From positions 62,001-126,000 of the forward strand of contig NZ_JAUYRO010000053.1 of the NCBI RefSeq assembly GCF_030696805.1: a DNA stretch of 64,000 nucleotides. Direction: 5' to 3'. The notes under the pieces were generated by a model. The model was given only the letters and a program-made list of their open reading frames with translations. It was not told the origin of the DNA and made no database searches. This stretch comes from Methyloversatilis sp. (GTDB taxonomy: Bacteria; Pseudomonadota; Gammaproteobacteria; Burkholderiales; Rhodocyclaceae). A program made the translations under genes and the position numbers. Shown here piece by piece: positions 49,532 to 58,823 of the stretch (position 1 is its first letter; every line of letters begins with the position of its first letter).

Positions 49532-49804
49532 ATGAAGCACACTGCTGTAGCCGGTCTGTTTTTCGCAGGAATGGGTGCTTTCAGCAGCACGTGCGTGGCA
49601 CGGATGCCCGGCACGGATGAGCCGTCGGTTACGGCAAAGACGGCGCAGGTCGCGTTGGCTGAACCGGCCACGTCTGTGCATAAGCCGACCCCCAACGAAA
49701 CGCTCATTCACCTGCACCGCGCGGTAACGGGCATTCATTTCCTGCCGCCGGCGTTTTCCGAAACGGCGGTTCGCTGTTGTGAGCCCAGTCGTGCGTCGCG
49801 CTGA
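49532..49804 (+). CDS. Small exported hypothetical protein, first gene of lit operon
   Basis: A 90-residue protein from ATG 49532, with AGGGGAG six bases before it. It has a signal peptide (AVAGLFFAGMGAFSSTC...) and a mature part rich in Thr, Pro and Ala, with two neighbouring Cys (VRCCEPSRASR) at the end. I do not recognise a family. It is directly under the O1/O2 promoter and overlaps the next gene by 26 bases, so it is translationally coupled. The frame is open upstream into litR but this ATG is well supported. Confidence 0.7.
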   Translation: MKHTAVAGLFFAGMGAFSSTCVARMPGTDEPSVTAKTAQVALAEPATSVHKPTPNETLIHLHRAVTGIHFLPPAFSETAVRCCEPSRASR

Positions 49805-50339
49805 CTGGTTGCTTGCTGCTGTCTTCACACTGACGACCGGAGCCGCCATGGCCGAAACCTGTCCGACGCTGCTTGACCGATCGCTGCCCGGCCTGCTTGA
49901 TGGCAAGCCGAGATCGCTGTGCGAATTCAGCGGCCGTGTGCTGCTTGTCGTCAATACCGCAAGTCGCTGCGGCTTTACCCGCCAGTACGAAGGCCTGGAA
50001 AAACTGCAGTCACGCTTCGGCGCGCGCGGTCTTACGGTGCTTGGTTTCCCGTCAAACGATTTCGGCAATCAGGAGCCGGGCAGCAACAAGGACATCGCAG
50101 AGTTCTGCAGCATGACCTATGGGGTCAAGTTTCCGATGTTTTCGAAAACCGCTGTGAAGGGCGCGCAGCGGCACCCCTTCTACGCAGACCTCACACGCCT
50201 GACCGGCGTCGAACCGGCATGGAATTTCCACAAGTATCTGATCGCAAAAGATGGCAGCACGATCACGTCTTTTCCGAGCAATGTTGCGCCGGAATCGCCC
50301 GAAATGATCGCTGCCATAGAGGCTGCGCTGGCACGATAA
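49779..50339 (+). CDS. Exported glutathione peroxidase family protein
   Basis: A 186-residue protein with an N-terminal signal peptide (WLLAAVFTLTTGAAMA). The fold is GPx: peroxidatic Cys64 in NTASRCGFTRQYEGL, Gln98 in GFPSNDFGNQEPG, and Trp148/Asn149 in WNFHKYLI. A further Cys110 suggests thioredoxin-type recycling. It would reduce lipid or other peroxides in the periplasm. Start is GTG 49779. Placement after a light promoter agrees with the peroxide-handling member of singlet-oxygen regulons. Confidence 0.85.
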   Translation: MSPVVRRADWLLAAVFTLTTGAAMAETCPTLLDRSLPGLLDGKPRSLCEFSGRVLLVVNTASRCGFTRQYEGLEKLQSRFGARGLTVLGFPSNDFGNQEPGSNKDIAEFCSMTYGVKFPMFSKTAVKGAQRHPFYADLTRLTGVEPAWNFHKYLIAKDGSTITSFPSNVAPESPEMIAAIEAALAR

Positions 50340-50444
50340 TGTCGATGTCCATTTGCCGTTCATGGGTAGTGTCAAGGTAAAGTTACGCTTTGCTGCGGCG
50401 GCGGGTGCCGGCCGCATATCACCCAAGGCGGTTCCAGGAGAATT

Positions 50445-51728
50445 ATGAGAATTGCAGTCGTGGGTTCCGGAATTTCCGGGCTCGCAGCCGCATGGCTGCT
50501 GTCGCGCGAACACCACGTCACGCTGTTCGAACAGCATGACCGTCTCGGCGGTCACTCGAACACGCTTGATGTTGAACTGGATGGAGTGCGCCATCCGGTG
50601 GACACCGGTTTCATCGTATTCAACCGGGCGACCTACCCGCACCTGTGCAGCCTTTTCGCTCATCTGGGCGTGGACATCGCGGACAGCGAAATGAGCTTCG
50701 GTGTCAGTCTGCGCGACTCCGGCATCGAATGGAGCGGCAGCAGCCTCGCCACGGTGTTCGCCCAACCGGCGAATCTCGCCCGGCCGAAGTTCTGGCGAAT
50801 GTTGCAGGACATCATGCGCTTCAACAGCGAAGTGACCGAGCGTGCGGCCAACGGCAGCGCAGAGCACCTGTCGCTCGGTGAGTTTCTGGTGAAGCATCGC
50901 TATAGCGAGTCCTTCCGGGACTGGTATTTGCTGCCGATGGCGGCAGCAATCTGGTCCTGCCCGACCCATACGATGATGGCTTACCCGCTCGCCACGTTTG
51001 CCCGGTTCTGCCACAACCACGGATTGCTGCGCGTGAATGATCGACCGCAGTGGCTCACCGTGCGCGGCGGCTCGCGCGAGTACGTGAAGAAGATTGCGGC
51101 GCTGCTCGTCGACGTACGACGCGCAGCAGCAGTGACCCGCGTGCGTCGGACCGAAGAGGGCGTGTGGATCGATGCGGCTGGCGCCTCTACCTGCTTCGAT
51201 CAGGTTGTGATGGCCAGTCATTCCGATGAGTCGCTCGCCCTGCTGGGCGAATCCGCGACCCCTGCCGAACAGCGGCTGCTTGGCGCCATACGTTACCAGC
51301 CCAATCACGCGGTGCTGCACACAGACACACAGTTGCTGCCGCGCAACCGGCGCGTCTGGTCAGCGTGGAATTACCTGGCGGGCGAAGGCGCGCCCGACGA
51401 GCGGCCGGTCAGCGTGTCCTACCTGATGAATCGTTTGCAGCCGCTGCCGTTCAGGCAGCCTGTCGTGGTGACGCTGAACCCGTTCATCGAACCCGATCCG
51501 GCCAGCGTGATCGCGCGCATCGAGTATGCGCACCCGCTGTTCGACGGTCCGGCGATCGATGCGCAGCAGCGGCTGCCGGAAATACAGGGCCGCGATCGCA
51601 TCTGGTTCTGCGGCGCGTGGACCGGCTACGGTTTTCACGAGGACGGCCTGTCATCGGCGGTGCGCGTGGCGCGTCAGCTCGGTGCCGACGTGCCCTGGCA
51701 ACGCAGCGAACCGGTGCTTGCCGCATGA
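50445..51728 (+). CDS. FAD-dependent amine oxidase/desaturase-like protein
   Basis: A 427-residue flavoprotein with the Rossmann motif VVGSGISGLAAAWLL at the N-terminus and the FAD-binding phrase EQHDRLGGHSNTLDVEL. The C-terminal part has IWFCGAWTGYGFHEDGLSSA, typical of this amine oxidase-like group found next to DUF1365 and cyclopropane synthase genes. It may act on fatty acyl chains; the reaction is not known. ATG 50445 has AGGAGAATT before it. A gap of 105 bases from the GPx gene may hold a second promoter, though I see no palindrome like O1/O2 there. Confidence 0.88.
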   Translation: MRIAVVGSGISGLAAAWLLSREHHVTLFEQHDRLGGHSNTLDVELDGVRHPVDTGFIVFNRATYPHLCSLFAHLGVDIADSEMSFGVSLRDSGIEWSGSSLATVFAQPANLARPKFWRMLQDIMRFNSEVTERAANGSAEHLSLGEFLVKHRYSESFRDWYLLPMAAAIWSCPTHTMMAYPLATFARFCHNHGLLRVNDRPQWLTVRGGSREYVKKIAALLVDVRRAAAVTRVRRTEEGVWIDAAGASTCFDQVVMASHSDESLALLGESATPAEQRLLGAIRYQPNHAVLHTDTQLLPRNRRVWSAWNYLAGEGAPDERPVSVSYLMNRLQPLPFRQPVVVTLNPFIEPDPASVIARIEYAHPLFDGPAIDAQQRLPEIQGRDRIWFCGAWTGYGFHEDGLSSAVRVARQLGADVPWQRSEPVLAA

Positions 51729-52495
51729 TGGCTGCAAGCGATGTCAGCCTGTGCCGCGGCGCTGTCATGCACGAGCGGACCGCACAGGTCCGTCGCCGCT
51801 TTGCGTACCAGTTGTTCTTCATGCGTTTTCGCCTCGATGCACTGGGCAAGGCGAAGATTCCGATGCTCGCACTGAACCGCTGGGCGCCGTTGTCGCTGCA
51901 CTACCGTGATCACGGTGCGCGAGACGGATCGCATCCGCTGCCCTGGATACGCGAATTGCTGGCGCATGAGGGGCTGGCCGGCGTCGATGGGGAAGTCATC
52001 CTGCAAACCATGCCGCGGCTGTTCGGTTATGTGTTCAACCCGGTCAGCTTCTGGTTTTGTCACGACGCCGACGGTGCCTTGCGCGCCGTGCTGTGCGAGG
52101 TCAGCAACACCTTCGGCGAACGCCATGCCTACCTCGTGTCGCATGACGACCGTCGCCCCATCCTGAATGGCGAGTGGCTGGAAACGCGCAAGGTTTTCCA
52201 CGTGTCGCCCTTCTTTCCGGTCAGCGGTCGCTATCGCTTCCGTTTCGATCAGCGCGACACCCAGCATGCGGTCGCGATCGACTACTTCGAAGGCACGGAT
52301 CGGCAGTTGCGCACGCGTGTCTCAGGGCGCGCCGTGCCGATGAGTCGCGCCGTGGCGTGGCGTGCGCTGGCGGCTTTCCCGCTGATGACGCTGGGCGTGA
52401 TCGCGCGCATACACATTCAGGCATTTCACCTGTGGCGCGCAAACGTGCCCTTTTTCAGAAAACCCGCTCCTCCAGTACAGGAATTGACCCGATGA
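51725..52495 (+). CDS. DUF1365 family protein
   Basis: A 256-residue protein beginning at ATG 51725, which overlaps the previous stop (ATGA). It has the DUF1365 phrases TAQVRRRFAYQLFFMRFRLD, PRLFGYVFNPVSFWFC and EVSNTFGERHAYLV, and an ending with KVFHVSPFFPVSGRYRFRF. Its function is not established; it nearly always accompanies the flavoprotein and CFA synthase, so a lipid role is inferred. A hydrophobic segment is near residue 215. Confidence 0.9.
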   Translation: MMAASDVSLCRGAVMHERTAQVRRRFAYQLFFMRFRLDALGKAKIPMLALNRWAPLSLHYRDHGARDGSHPLPWIRELLAHEGLAGVDGEVILQTMPRLFGYVFNPVSFWFCHDADGALRAVLCEVSNTFGERHAYLVSHDDRRPILNGEWLETRKVFHVSPFFPVSGRYRFRFDQRDTQHAVAIDYFEGTDRQLRTRVSGRAVPMSRAVAWRALAAFPLMTLGVIARIHIQAFHLWRANVPFFRKPAPPVQELTR

Positions 52496-53706
52496 ACCAA
52501 CCGGATGCCATCATCGCGCTTGCGCGACACGGAAAGCTTCCATCGGCCGCGCGCCACGTATTCAAACTGCTTGAACGCATCGAGCACGGCTGGCTGATGA
52601 TGTCGCTGCCGGACGGCGAAATGGTGTCTTTCGGCGGCCGGGGCGAGCCGGTTGAAATGCGCGTTCGCGACTGGGGAGTGTTCGACCGCGTGATCGCGCG
52701 TGGCGACATCGGTCTCGGCGAAGCGTGGTTCGACGGCCTGTGGGACACCGACGAGCTCGGCCGCGTCCTGACGCTGTTCGCGCAGAACCGCGACGCGCTG
52801 CAGCGTGCGGTGCATGGCAATCTGCTCGCGCTGGTGTTTGCGCGCATGCGACATCTCGGACGTGCCAATACACGACGCGGCAGCCGCCGCAACATCGTCG
52901 CTCACTACGATCTGGGCAACGAGTTCTACGGCCTGTGGCTGGATGGCAGCATGACCTACTCGAGCGCACTGTACGAGGGCGACACCCGACGCGACCTGGA
53001 AACGGCGCAGCGCGCCAAGTACCAGCGCATTGCGCGCGTGATGGGGCTGTCGGCCGACGACAGCGTGATCGAGATCGGTTGCGGCTGGGGTGGTTTCGCC
53101 GAGGTCGCCGCGCAGCGTTCCGGTGCGCGCGTGCACGGCGTCACACTGTCGCCCGCACAACTTGCATGGGCACGACAGCGCGCCGAGCGTGGCGGCTATG
53201 CCGACCGCGCGACCTGCGAATTGCGTGATTACCGTGACCTGCGCGGCAAGGCTTCGCACATCGTATCGATCGAAATGCTCGAGGCGGTCGGCGAGCGCTG
53301 GTGGCCGACCTATTTCGCGAAGCTCGACAGCCTGCTGGCATCCGGCGGACAGGCGGTGGTCCAGACGATCAGCATCGCCGACGATCTGTTTGCGCGTTAC
53401 CGTAAAGGCACTGACTTCATCCAGCAGTATATTTTCCCCGGCGGCATGCTGCCGTCGCCCAGCGTGTTCGTGCAGCAGGCGGAAAAGGCCGGCCTGCAGG
53501 TACGCGACGATTTCCGTTTCGGGCTGGACTATGCGCTCACCCTGGCACGCTGGCGCGCCATTTTCGAAGCGCGCACCGACGCCTTGCGCGCGCTGGGCTT
53601 CGATCGGCGCTTCCAGCGGCTGTGGCGCTTCTATCTCGCTTACTGCGAGGCGGGCTTTCGTGCCGGTTCGATCGACGTTCATCAATTTCATCTGGAGAAA
53701 ACCTGA
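52492..53706 (+). CDS. cfa: Cyclopropane-fatty-acyl-phospholipid synthase family protein
   Basis: A 404-residue methyltransferase of the CFA family. It adds a methylene from SAM to unsaturated acyl chains of membrane lipids; family members make other methylated or branched lipids. The family marker AHYDLGNEFYGLWLD is at 137-151 and motif I IEIGCGWGG at 193-201. SIEMLEAVGERWWPTYF and KGTDFIQQYIFPGGMLPSP follow as expected. ATG 52492 overlaps the DUF1365 stop by four bases. Confidence 0.93.
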   Translation: MNQPDAIIALARHGKLPSAARHVFKLLERIEHGWLMMSLPDGEMVSFGGRGEPVEMRVRDWGVFDRVIARGDIGLGEAWFDGLWDTDELGRVLTLFAQNRDALQRAVHGNLLALVFARMRHLGRANTRRGSRRNIVAHYDLGNEFYGLWLDGSMTYSSALYEGDTRRDLETAQRAKYQRIARVMGLSADDSVIEIGCGWGGFAEVAAQRSGARVHGVTLSPAQLAWARQRAERGGYADRATCELRDYRDLRGKASHIVSIEMLEAVGERWWPTYFAKLDSLLASGGQAVVQTISIADDLFARYRKGTDFIQQYIFPGGMLPSPSVFVQQAEKAGLQVRDDFRFGLDYALTLARWRAIFEARTDALRALGFDRRFQRLWRFYLAYCEAGFRAGSIDVHQFHLEKT

Positions 53707-54230
53707 TGCGCCGAATTCTTGTCTTGCTGTTGATGGTCGCCGGCATTGCCTCCGCCCAGCCTCTGGCGGGTGCCGGCGACTTGCTGCCCGACCTGAAGCC
53801 GCTCGGCAAGGGGGAAATGCGCTGGTTCGGTTTCAAGCTGTACGACGCTTCGCTGTGGGCCAGCGGCGGCACCTATTCGCCGGACGGCGGTTTCGCGCTG
53901 AGCCTCCGCTACGCCCGTTCGTTCGAGGGCTACAAGCTGGCGGAAGCGAGCATTGACGAGATCAAGCGGCTGGGCGAGCGTGACAAGAAGCGGCTGGCAC
54001 GCTGGAAGGACACCTTGACGGGCGTGTTTCCCGACGTGAAGGAAGGCGACGTGCTGACCGGCGTGAAGATGCCTGACGGCAGCGCGCGTTTCTTCCACCA
54101 GGGTGTCGAACTGCCGGCGATCGAGGACACGGCGCTATCCGACGCCTTCTTCGCCATATGGCTTGACGCCCGCACGCGTGAGCCCAGGCTGCGCACCCGC
54201 CTGCTGGCCGAATCGCTCCCTTCAAGTTGA
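53706..54230 (+). CDS. Chalcone-isomerase-like exported protein
   Basis: A 174-residue protein with a signal peptide (ILVLLLMVAGIASA) and the chalcone isomerase-like fold: GEMRWFGFKLYDASLWASGG, FALSLRYARSFEGYKLAEAS and the C-terminal FFAIWLDARTREPRLR. In fungi and plants related proteins bind fatty acids, so a lipid-chain handling role is possible here. Start overlaps the CFA stop by one base (TGATG). Confidence 0.85.
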   Translation: MRRILVLLLMVAGIASAQPLAGAGDLLPDLKPLGKGEMRWFGFKLYDASLWASGGTYSPDGGFALSLRYARSFEGYKLAEASIDEIKRLGERDKKRLARWKDTLTGVFPDVKEGDVLTGVKMPDGSARFFHQGVELPAIEDTALSDAFFAIWLDARTREPRLRTRLLAESLPSS

Positions 54231-55537
54231 GATCGTCTCGCCTGTTTGCCTATGGCGTGCTCGGCGCGCCACTGGCCGCCGCGGCGTTGCCCATTTACGT
54301 CCACATACCGAAGCTTTACGCAGACAGTTTCGGCGTATCGCTGACGGTACTGGGCATCGTGCTGTTCGCAGCGCGCTTGCTCGACGCCCTGATCGACCCG
54401 CTGATTGGCGCTGCCAGTGATCGTGCGCGGAGTCGCCGCCGACTGGTGTGGATAGGTCTGCTGCCGCTGGCGCTCGGGCTGCTCGCACTGGTGCGCCCGC
54501 CCGAAGGCACCGACCCGGTGTTCTGGCTGATCGGTGCGCTGGCACTGGTCTATGCCGGCTACAGCATCAGCACCATCAACTATTACGCCTGGGGCGCCGA
54601 ACTATCGGCAACGCCGGCACTCGGCACCCGACTGGTCGCGGTGCGCGAAGGCTGCGCGCTGGTTGGCGTCGTGGCGGCGTCCATCGCGCCCGGCCTGCTG
54701 GCGCCGGATGCGGCACAGGGTCTTTGGCAGGCGGTGCTCTACTGGCTGCCCTTGCTGGCGGTGAGCGCGGTCATCACGCTGTTTGCCGTGCCGGAAGCAA
54801 GCCATGTGCGGCCGCTGCGACACGAGCCGCTGCGCGCCGTGCTGGGCGAGGTACTGCAGAACCGGCGCTTCCGCCGTCTTCTAGTGGTGTTTGCGCTCAA
54901 TGGCATCGCGTCCGCCATTCCGGCCACATTGGTGTTGTTCTTCATCGCCGACGTACTCGGCGCAGCGCAGCGGGAAGGTCTGTTTCTGGCGCTGTATTTC
55001 GTTGCCGGCGTACTGGCGCTGCCGCTGTGGACGCGCCTGTCGGACCGCTACGGTCGCGCACGCAGCTGGGCGGCGTCGATGGTGCTGGCGATATCGGTCT
55101 TCGCCTGGGCGTTCACGCTCGGCCCGGGCGACGACACGGCCTTCATGCTGATCTGTGCCGCATCGGGCATCGCGCTGGGTGCCGACCTCGCGTTGCCGGC
55201 GGCGCTGGTGGCCGGCCTGGTCGGCCGGCGCGATGAGCCGCTGTCGGCTGGCGGCAGCTTCGGCGTGTGGAACTTCGTCACCAAGATGAATCTGGCACTG
55301 GCCGCCGGTCTGGCACTGCCGCTGCTCGGCCTGCTCGGCTATCAGCCAGGCGCCACCGACGCTGATGCACGACTGGCGCTGGCGGCGGTCTATGGCCTGG
55401 TGCCACTGGCGCTCAAGGCGGCCGCTTGCGTGCTGCTGTGGCGCCATGCGGACTGGCTTGAACCGGAAGTGGAACCCGAATTGACGAACGAAACGGCAAC
55501 CGGAACGGAAGCCGGATATGGAGGACTGAAATCGTGA
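54227..55537 (+). CDS. GPH/MFS-type transporter
   Basis: A 436-residue membrane protein with about twelve helices. It resembles MelB-type (GPH) sodium/sugar symporters: DALIDPLIGAASDRARSRRR and LSDRYGRARSWAA. Its cargo cannot be told; other transporters of this form accompany DUF1365/CFA clusters. The start is a TTG overlapping the previous stop. Export or import of a lipid component is possible. Confidence 0.85.
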   Translation: MRSSRLFAYGVLGAPLAAAALPIYVHIPKLYADSFGVSLTVLGIVLFAARLLDALIDPLIGAASDRARSRRRLVWIGLLPLALGLLALVRPPEGTDPVFWLIGALALVYAGYSISTINYYAWGAELSATPALGTRLVAVREGCALVGVVAASIAPGLLAPDAAQGLWQAVLYWLPLLAVSAVITLFAVPEASHVRPLRHEPLRAVLGEVLQNRRFRRLLVVFALNGIASAIPATLVLFFIADVLGAAQREGLFLALYFVAGVLALPLWTRLSDRYGRARSWAASMVLAISVFAWAFTLGPGDDTAFMLICAASGIALGADLALPAALVAGLVGRRDEPLSAGGSFGVWNFVTKMNLALAAGLALPLLGLLGYQPGATDADARLALAAVYGLVPLALKAAACVLLWRHADWLEPEVEPELTNETATGTEAGYGGLKS

Positions 55538-56085
55538 GATCGATGCTGTGGCGGATGCGGAGCTTCATCGGTGCGCTGTGTGCCGCCGTGCTGGTGGCCG
55601 GGTGCGGCGGCGTGGCCGTTGATCGCTATGCAGGCCAGACGCCGGCCATGGACCTGCGTACTTACTTCAATGGCACGGTCAATGGCTGGGGGATGTTCCA
55701 GGACCGCGGCGGCGAAGTGATCAAGCGCTTCACGGTGCGTATAGAGGCGCGCTGGGAAGGCGATACCGGCACGCTGGACGAACACTTCTCGTGGAGCGAT
55801 GGTACGACCAGCCGCCGCGTGTGGACCATCAGGGATCTCGGCAATGGCCGCTATACCGGCCGCGCCGACGACGTGGTCGGCGAGGCGACCGGCGAGGCGA
55901 ATGGCAGTGCGCTGCGCTGGCGGTATGTACTGGCGCTGCCGGTCGATGGCAGCGTCTACAACGTCGACTTCGACGACTGGATGTACATGATTGACGACAA
56001 GGTCATGCTGAACCGCTCGGCAATGAGCAAGTTCGGCATCCACCTCGGCGAGGTGACGTTGTCGTTCACCCGCGGTGCACCCTGA
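55534..56085 (+). CDS. DUF3833 family lipoprotein
   Basis: A 183-residue lipoprotein (AAVLVAGCGG). The mature part has the DUF3833 pattern YFNGTVNGWGMFQDRGGEV, FTVRIEARWEGDTGTLDEHF and VDFDDWMYMIDDKVMLNRSA. A member of most DUF1365/CFA clusters. A lipocalin-like beta structure is likely. GTG start overlaps the transporter stop. Confidence 0.85.
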   Translation: MRSMLWRMRSFIGALCAAVLVAGCGGVAVDRYAGQTPAMDLRTYFNGTVNGWGMFQDRGGEVIKRFTVRIEARWEGDTGTLDEHFSWSDGTTSRRVWTIRDLGNGRYTGRADDVVGEATGEANGSALRWRYVLALPVDGSVYNVDFDDWMYMIDDKVMLNRSAMSKFGIHLGEVTLSFTRGAP

Positions 56086-56864
56086 TGTTCGCGCCGCTCA
56101 ACCCACCGCTGGCCGACTGGTCGGGCAAGCGCGTCTGGCTCATCGGTGCGTCGTCCGGCATCGGCGAAGCGCTGGCGCGCCGGCTGATGGCGCAGGGTGC
56201 GCGGGTGGCGCTGTCGGCGCGCAGCGCCGACAAGCTCGCAACGCTGTGTTCGTTGTCTGACCAGGCGGTCGCGCTGCCGCTCGACGTGGCCGAACCCGAC
56301 GCGCTGGCTCATGCGGCCGCCACGCTGACCGCAAGCTGGGGTGGCATCGATGCCGTGCTGTTCGTCGCCGCGCGCTATCAGGCGGTGCGGGCCTGGGAAC
56401 TGGATCCGGCGGACATCGATGCAACACTCAACACCAATGTTGCCGCCGTCATGAAGGGCTGTGCCGCGGTGCTGCCCGACATGCTTGCCGCGCAGTCGGG
56501 TGCGCTCGTCATCCTGTCCAGCGTGGCGGGATATCGCGGCCTGCCCAAGGCCATCATCTACGGTGCGACCAAGGCGGCGCTGATCAACTTCGCCGAAACG
56601 CTCTTCATGGACGTACGGCCGCGCGGGCTGGGTGTGCATCTGGTCTGCCCCGGCTTCGTCGAAACGCCGCTGACCGCGCAGAACGACTTCAACATGCCCG
56701 CGCTCATTTCCGCCGACGAGGCGGCCGGGCACATCCTGAACGGCCTCGCCCGCGGTGATTTCCACATCCACTTTCCGCGTCGCTTCACGCGCTGGCTTCT
56801 GCTGCTGCGACTGCTGCCCTACCGCATGTATTTCGCCGCGGTGCGGCGGATGACCGGGCTTTAA
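56085..56864 (+). CDS. Short-chain dehydrogenase/reductase
   Basis: A 259-residue SDR. The Rossmann glycine motif is in IGASSGIGEALARRL, the catalytic Ser in SSVAGYRG, and Tyr-x-x-x-Lys in YGATKAAL. NADPH-linked reduction of a carbonyl is likely. It is the last gene of the operon, overlapping DUF3833 by one base. The C-terminus has a hydrophobic tail (FTRWLLLLRLLPYRMYF) that could associate with membrane. Confidence 0.9.
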   Translation: MFAPLNPPLADWSGKRVWLIGASSGIGEALARRLMAQGARVALSARSADKLATLCSLSDQAVALPLDVAEPDALAHAAATLTASWGGIDAVLFVAARYQAVRAWELDPADIDATLNTNVAAVMKGCAAVLPDMLAAQSGALVILSSVAGYRGLPKAIIYGATKAALINFAETLFMDVRPRGLGVHLVCPGFVETPLTAQNDFNMPALISADEAAGHILNGLARGDFHIHFPRRFTRWLLLLRLLPYRMYFAAVRRMTGL

Positions 56865-56882
56865 GCTCAGCGGAGTCCGGAC

Positions 56883-57542
56883 TCAGCGCGCTTCGACCGT
56901 CGCGGCATCGTCGTCCCGACGCATCGCCAGCGCCGCCAGCCAGTCCAGCACGCAGTAGAACGCACCGGCGGCGATCGGTGGATTGGCGGCGCTAAACGGC
57001 AGCCCCGGCACGAGCAGCGCCCAGGTCCAGTTGCCCATCGCCGTGCCGTACAGTTCCATCAGCAGTGCGAGTGCGAACATGGTGCCGTACAACCGTGGTG
57101 ACGGACCGTAGCGAACGCACAACAGGAAGAAGGCAAACAGCAACAGGCTGATGGTGTCGGCTTCAAACCACGCGAAGGACAGGACCAGACCGGCGCCCAA
57201 CGCGGGAACGGCATCCGGCAGTGCTGCGGGCAGCCGCTCCGTGAGCCACATGCCGAGCGCGAACAGCAGCACGTGGCCGGGCGGTACGAACAGCGGCAGA
57301 TTGCCGAGCCGGTATTCGTACAGCCCCCATACCAGCGCCAGCACGATTTCGCCGAAGGTCGCCCACGCCAGGCAAACCAGCCACAAGCGGCGATGGTCGG
57401 CGTCGGCGCGCCAGCACAGCAGGCCGAACAGCATCCAGGTCCAGATGGACACCACCGGCTGTGCCCAGGCGAAGGCCTGTCCGTCCAGCCACAGGCCGGC
57501 GACGATGGTGAGCACGATGACGAGGGCGAAGCGTTGTGTCAT
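56883..57542 (-). CDS. Polytopic membrane protein facing the lit operon
   Basis: Reading from ATG 57542, this 219-residue protein has about seven hydrophobic helices with conserved-looking phrases YEYRLGNLPLFVPPGHVLLF and YGTAMGNWTWALLVPG. GTG 57563 is an alternative start. It ends 18 bases from the SDR stop on the opposite strand. I do not recognise the family with certainty; DUF2878 proteins occur in such clusters, but the match here is not clear. Confidence 0.75.
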   Translation of the reverse strand: MTQRFALVIVLTIVAGLWLDGQAFAWAQPVVSIWTWMLFGLLCWRADADHRRLWLVCLAWATFGEIVLALVWGLYEYRLGNLPLFVPPGHVLLFALGMWLTERLPAALPDAVPALGAGLVLSFAWFEADTISLLLFAFFLLCVRYGPSPRLYGTMFALALLMELYGTAMGNWTWALLVPGLPFSAANPPIAAGAFYCVLDWLAALAMRRDDDAATVEAR

Positions 57543-57637
57543 GACGAAGGCGGATGCGATCACGGGTGGCCTGCGCCGGAAAGGCGCGACCGGGGCGCAT
57601 GGTAAACTCCACGCCTTGAAAAATCGCGGGTTTTCCC

Positions 57638-58807
57638 ATGTCCGGCAACACTTTGGGCACGCTGTTCTGTGTCACGTCCTTCGGTGAATCGCATGGCCCG
57701 GCCATCGGCTGCGTGGTCGATGGCTGCCCGCCGGGGCTGGCGCTGACCGCGGCCGACATCCAGCATGAACTTGATCGGCGCAAGCCCGGTACATCGCGTC
57801 ACGTGACGCAGCGACGCGAGCCGGACGAGGTGGAAATCCTGTCCGGCGTGTTCGAGGGTATGACGACCGGCACGCCGATCGCATTGCTGATCCGCAACCA
57901 GGACCAGCGTTCGAAGGACTACGGCAACATCGCCGAAACCTTCCGCCCGGGTCACGCCGACTACGCCTACTGGCAGAAGTACGGCATCCGCGACCACCGC
58001 GGCGGCGGTCGTTCTTCGGCGCGCGAGACGGCCGTGCGCGTGGCGGCCGGCGCGATCGCGCGCAAGTGGCTGAAGGAGCGTCATGGCATCGACATCCACG
58101 GCTGGATGAGCCAGCTCGGCCCGCTGCGCATCACTTACCGTGACCGCACGGCAATTGCCGACAACCCCTTCTTCGCCCCCGACGCAGCCATCGTTCCCGA
58201 GCTTGAGGCCTTCATGGACACGCTGCGCAAGTCGGGCGATTCCTGCGGCGCGCGCATCGATGTCATCGCATCCGGTGTGCCGGTCGGCTGGGGCGAGCCA
58301 GTGTATGACAGGCTTGATGCAGACATCGCGCACGCGATGATGGGCATCAATGCGGTCAAGGGTGTGGAGATCGGCGCCGGTTTTGCGAGCGTCGAGCAGC
58401 GCGGCACCGAACACTCGGACGAAATGTCGCCGCAGGGCTATCTGTCGAACAACGCCGGCGGTGTGCTCGGCGGCATTTCGACCGGTCAGGACGTGCGTGT
58501 GTCGATCGCCATCAAGCCGACGTCGAGCATTCGGCTCGATCGACATTCGATCGACAATGCGGGCAACCCGGTCATCGTGAATACGCACGGCCGGCACGAT
58601 CCGTGTGTCGGCATTCGCGCAACACCGGTGGCTGAAGCCATGCTGGCGCTGGTGCTGATCGACCATGCGTTGCGTCACCGCGCGCAGTGCGGCGACGTCG
58701 AATGTGCGACGCCGCGCATCGCCGCGGCGGCGCCGGCCGACGTGATCGCCGGCATCCGCGCGCAGCGCGACACGGCGGTCGATGATCCGGAGCCGGACGA
58801 GGCCTGA
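57638..58807 (+). CDS. aroC: Chorismate synthase
   Basis: A 389-residue enzyme that converts EPSP to chorismate using reduced FMN. The start [35 protein letters not shown], the signature [18 protein letters not shown] and GGISTGQDV are all standard. Slightly longer than average. It stands alone on this strand. Confidence 0.96.
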   Translation: MSGNTLGTLFCVTSFGESHGPAIGCVVDGCPPGLALTAADIQHELDRRKPGTSRHVTQRREPDEVEILSGVFEGMTTGTPIALLIRNQDQRSKDYGNIAETFRPGHADYAYWQKYGIRDHRGGGRSSARETAVRVAAGAIARKWLKERHGIDIHGWMSQLGPLRITYRDRTAIADNPFFAPDAAIVPELEAFMDTLRKSGDSCGARIDVIASGVPVGWGEPVYDRLDADIAHAMMGINAVKGVEIGAGFASVEQRGTEHSDEMSPQGYLSNNAGGVLGGISTGQDVRVSIAIKPTSSIRLDRHSIDNAGNPVIVNTHGRHDPCVGIRATPVAEAMLALVLIDHALRHRAQCGDVECATPRIAAAAPADVIAGIRAQRDTAVDDPEPDEA

Positions 58808-58823
58808 AGGCGCCAGCTGCGCG

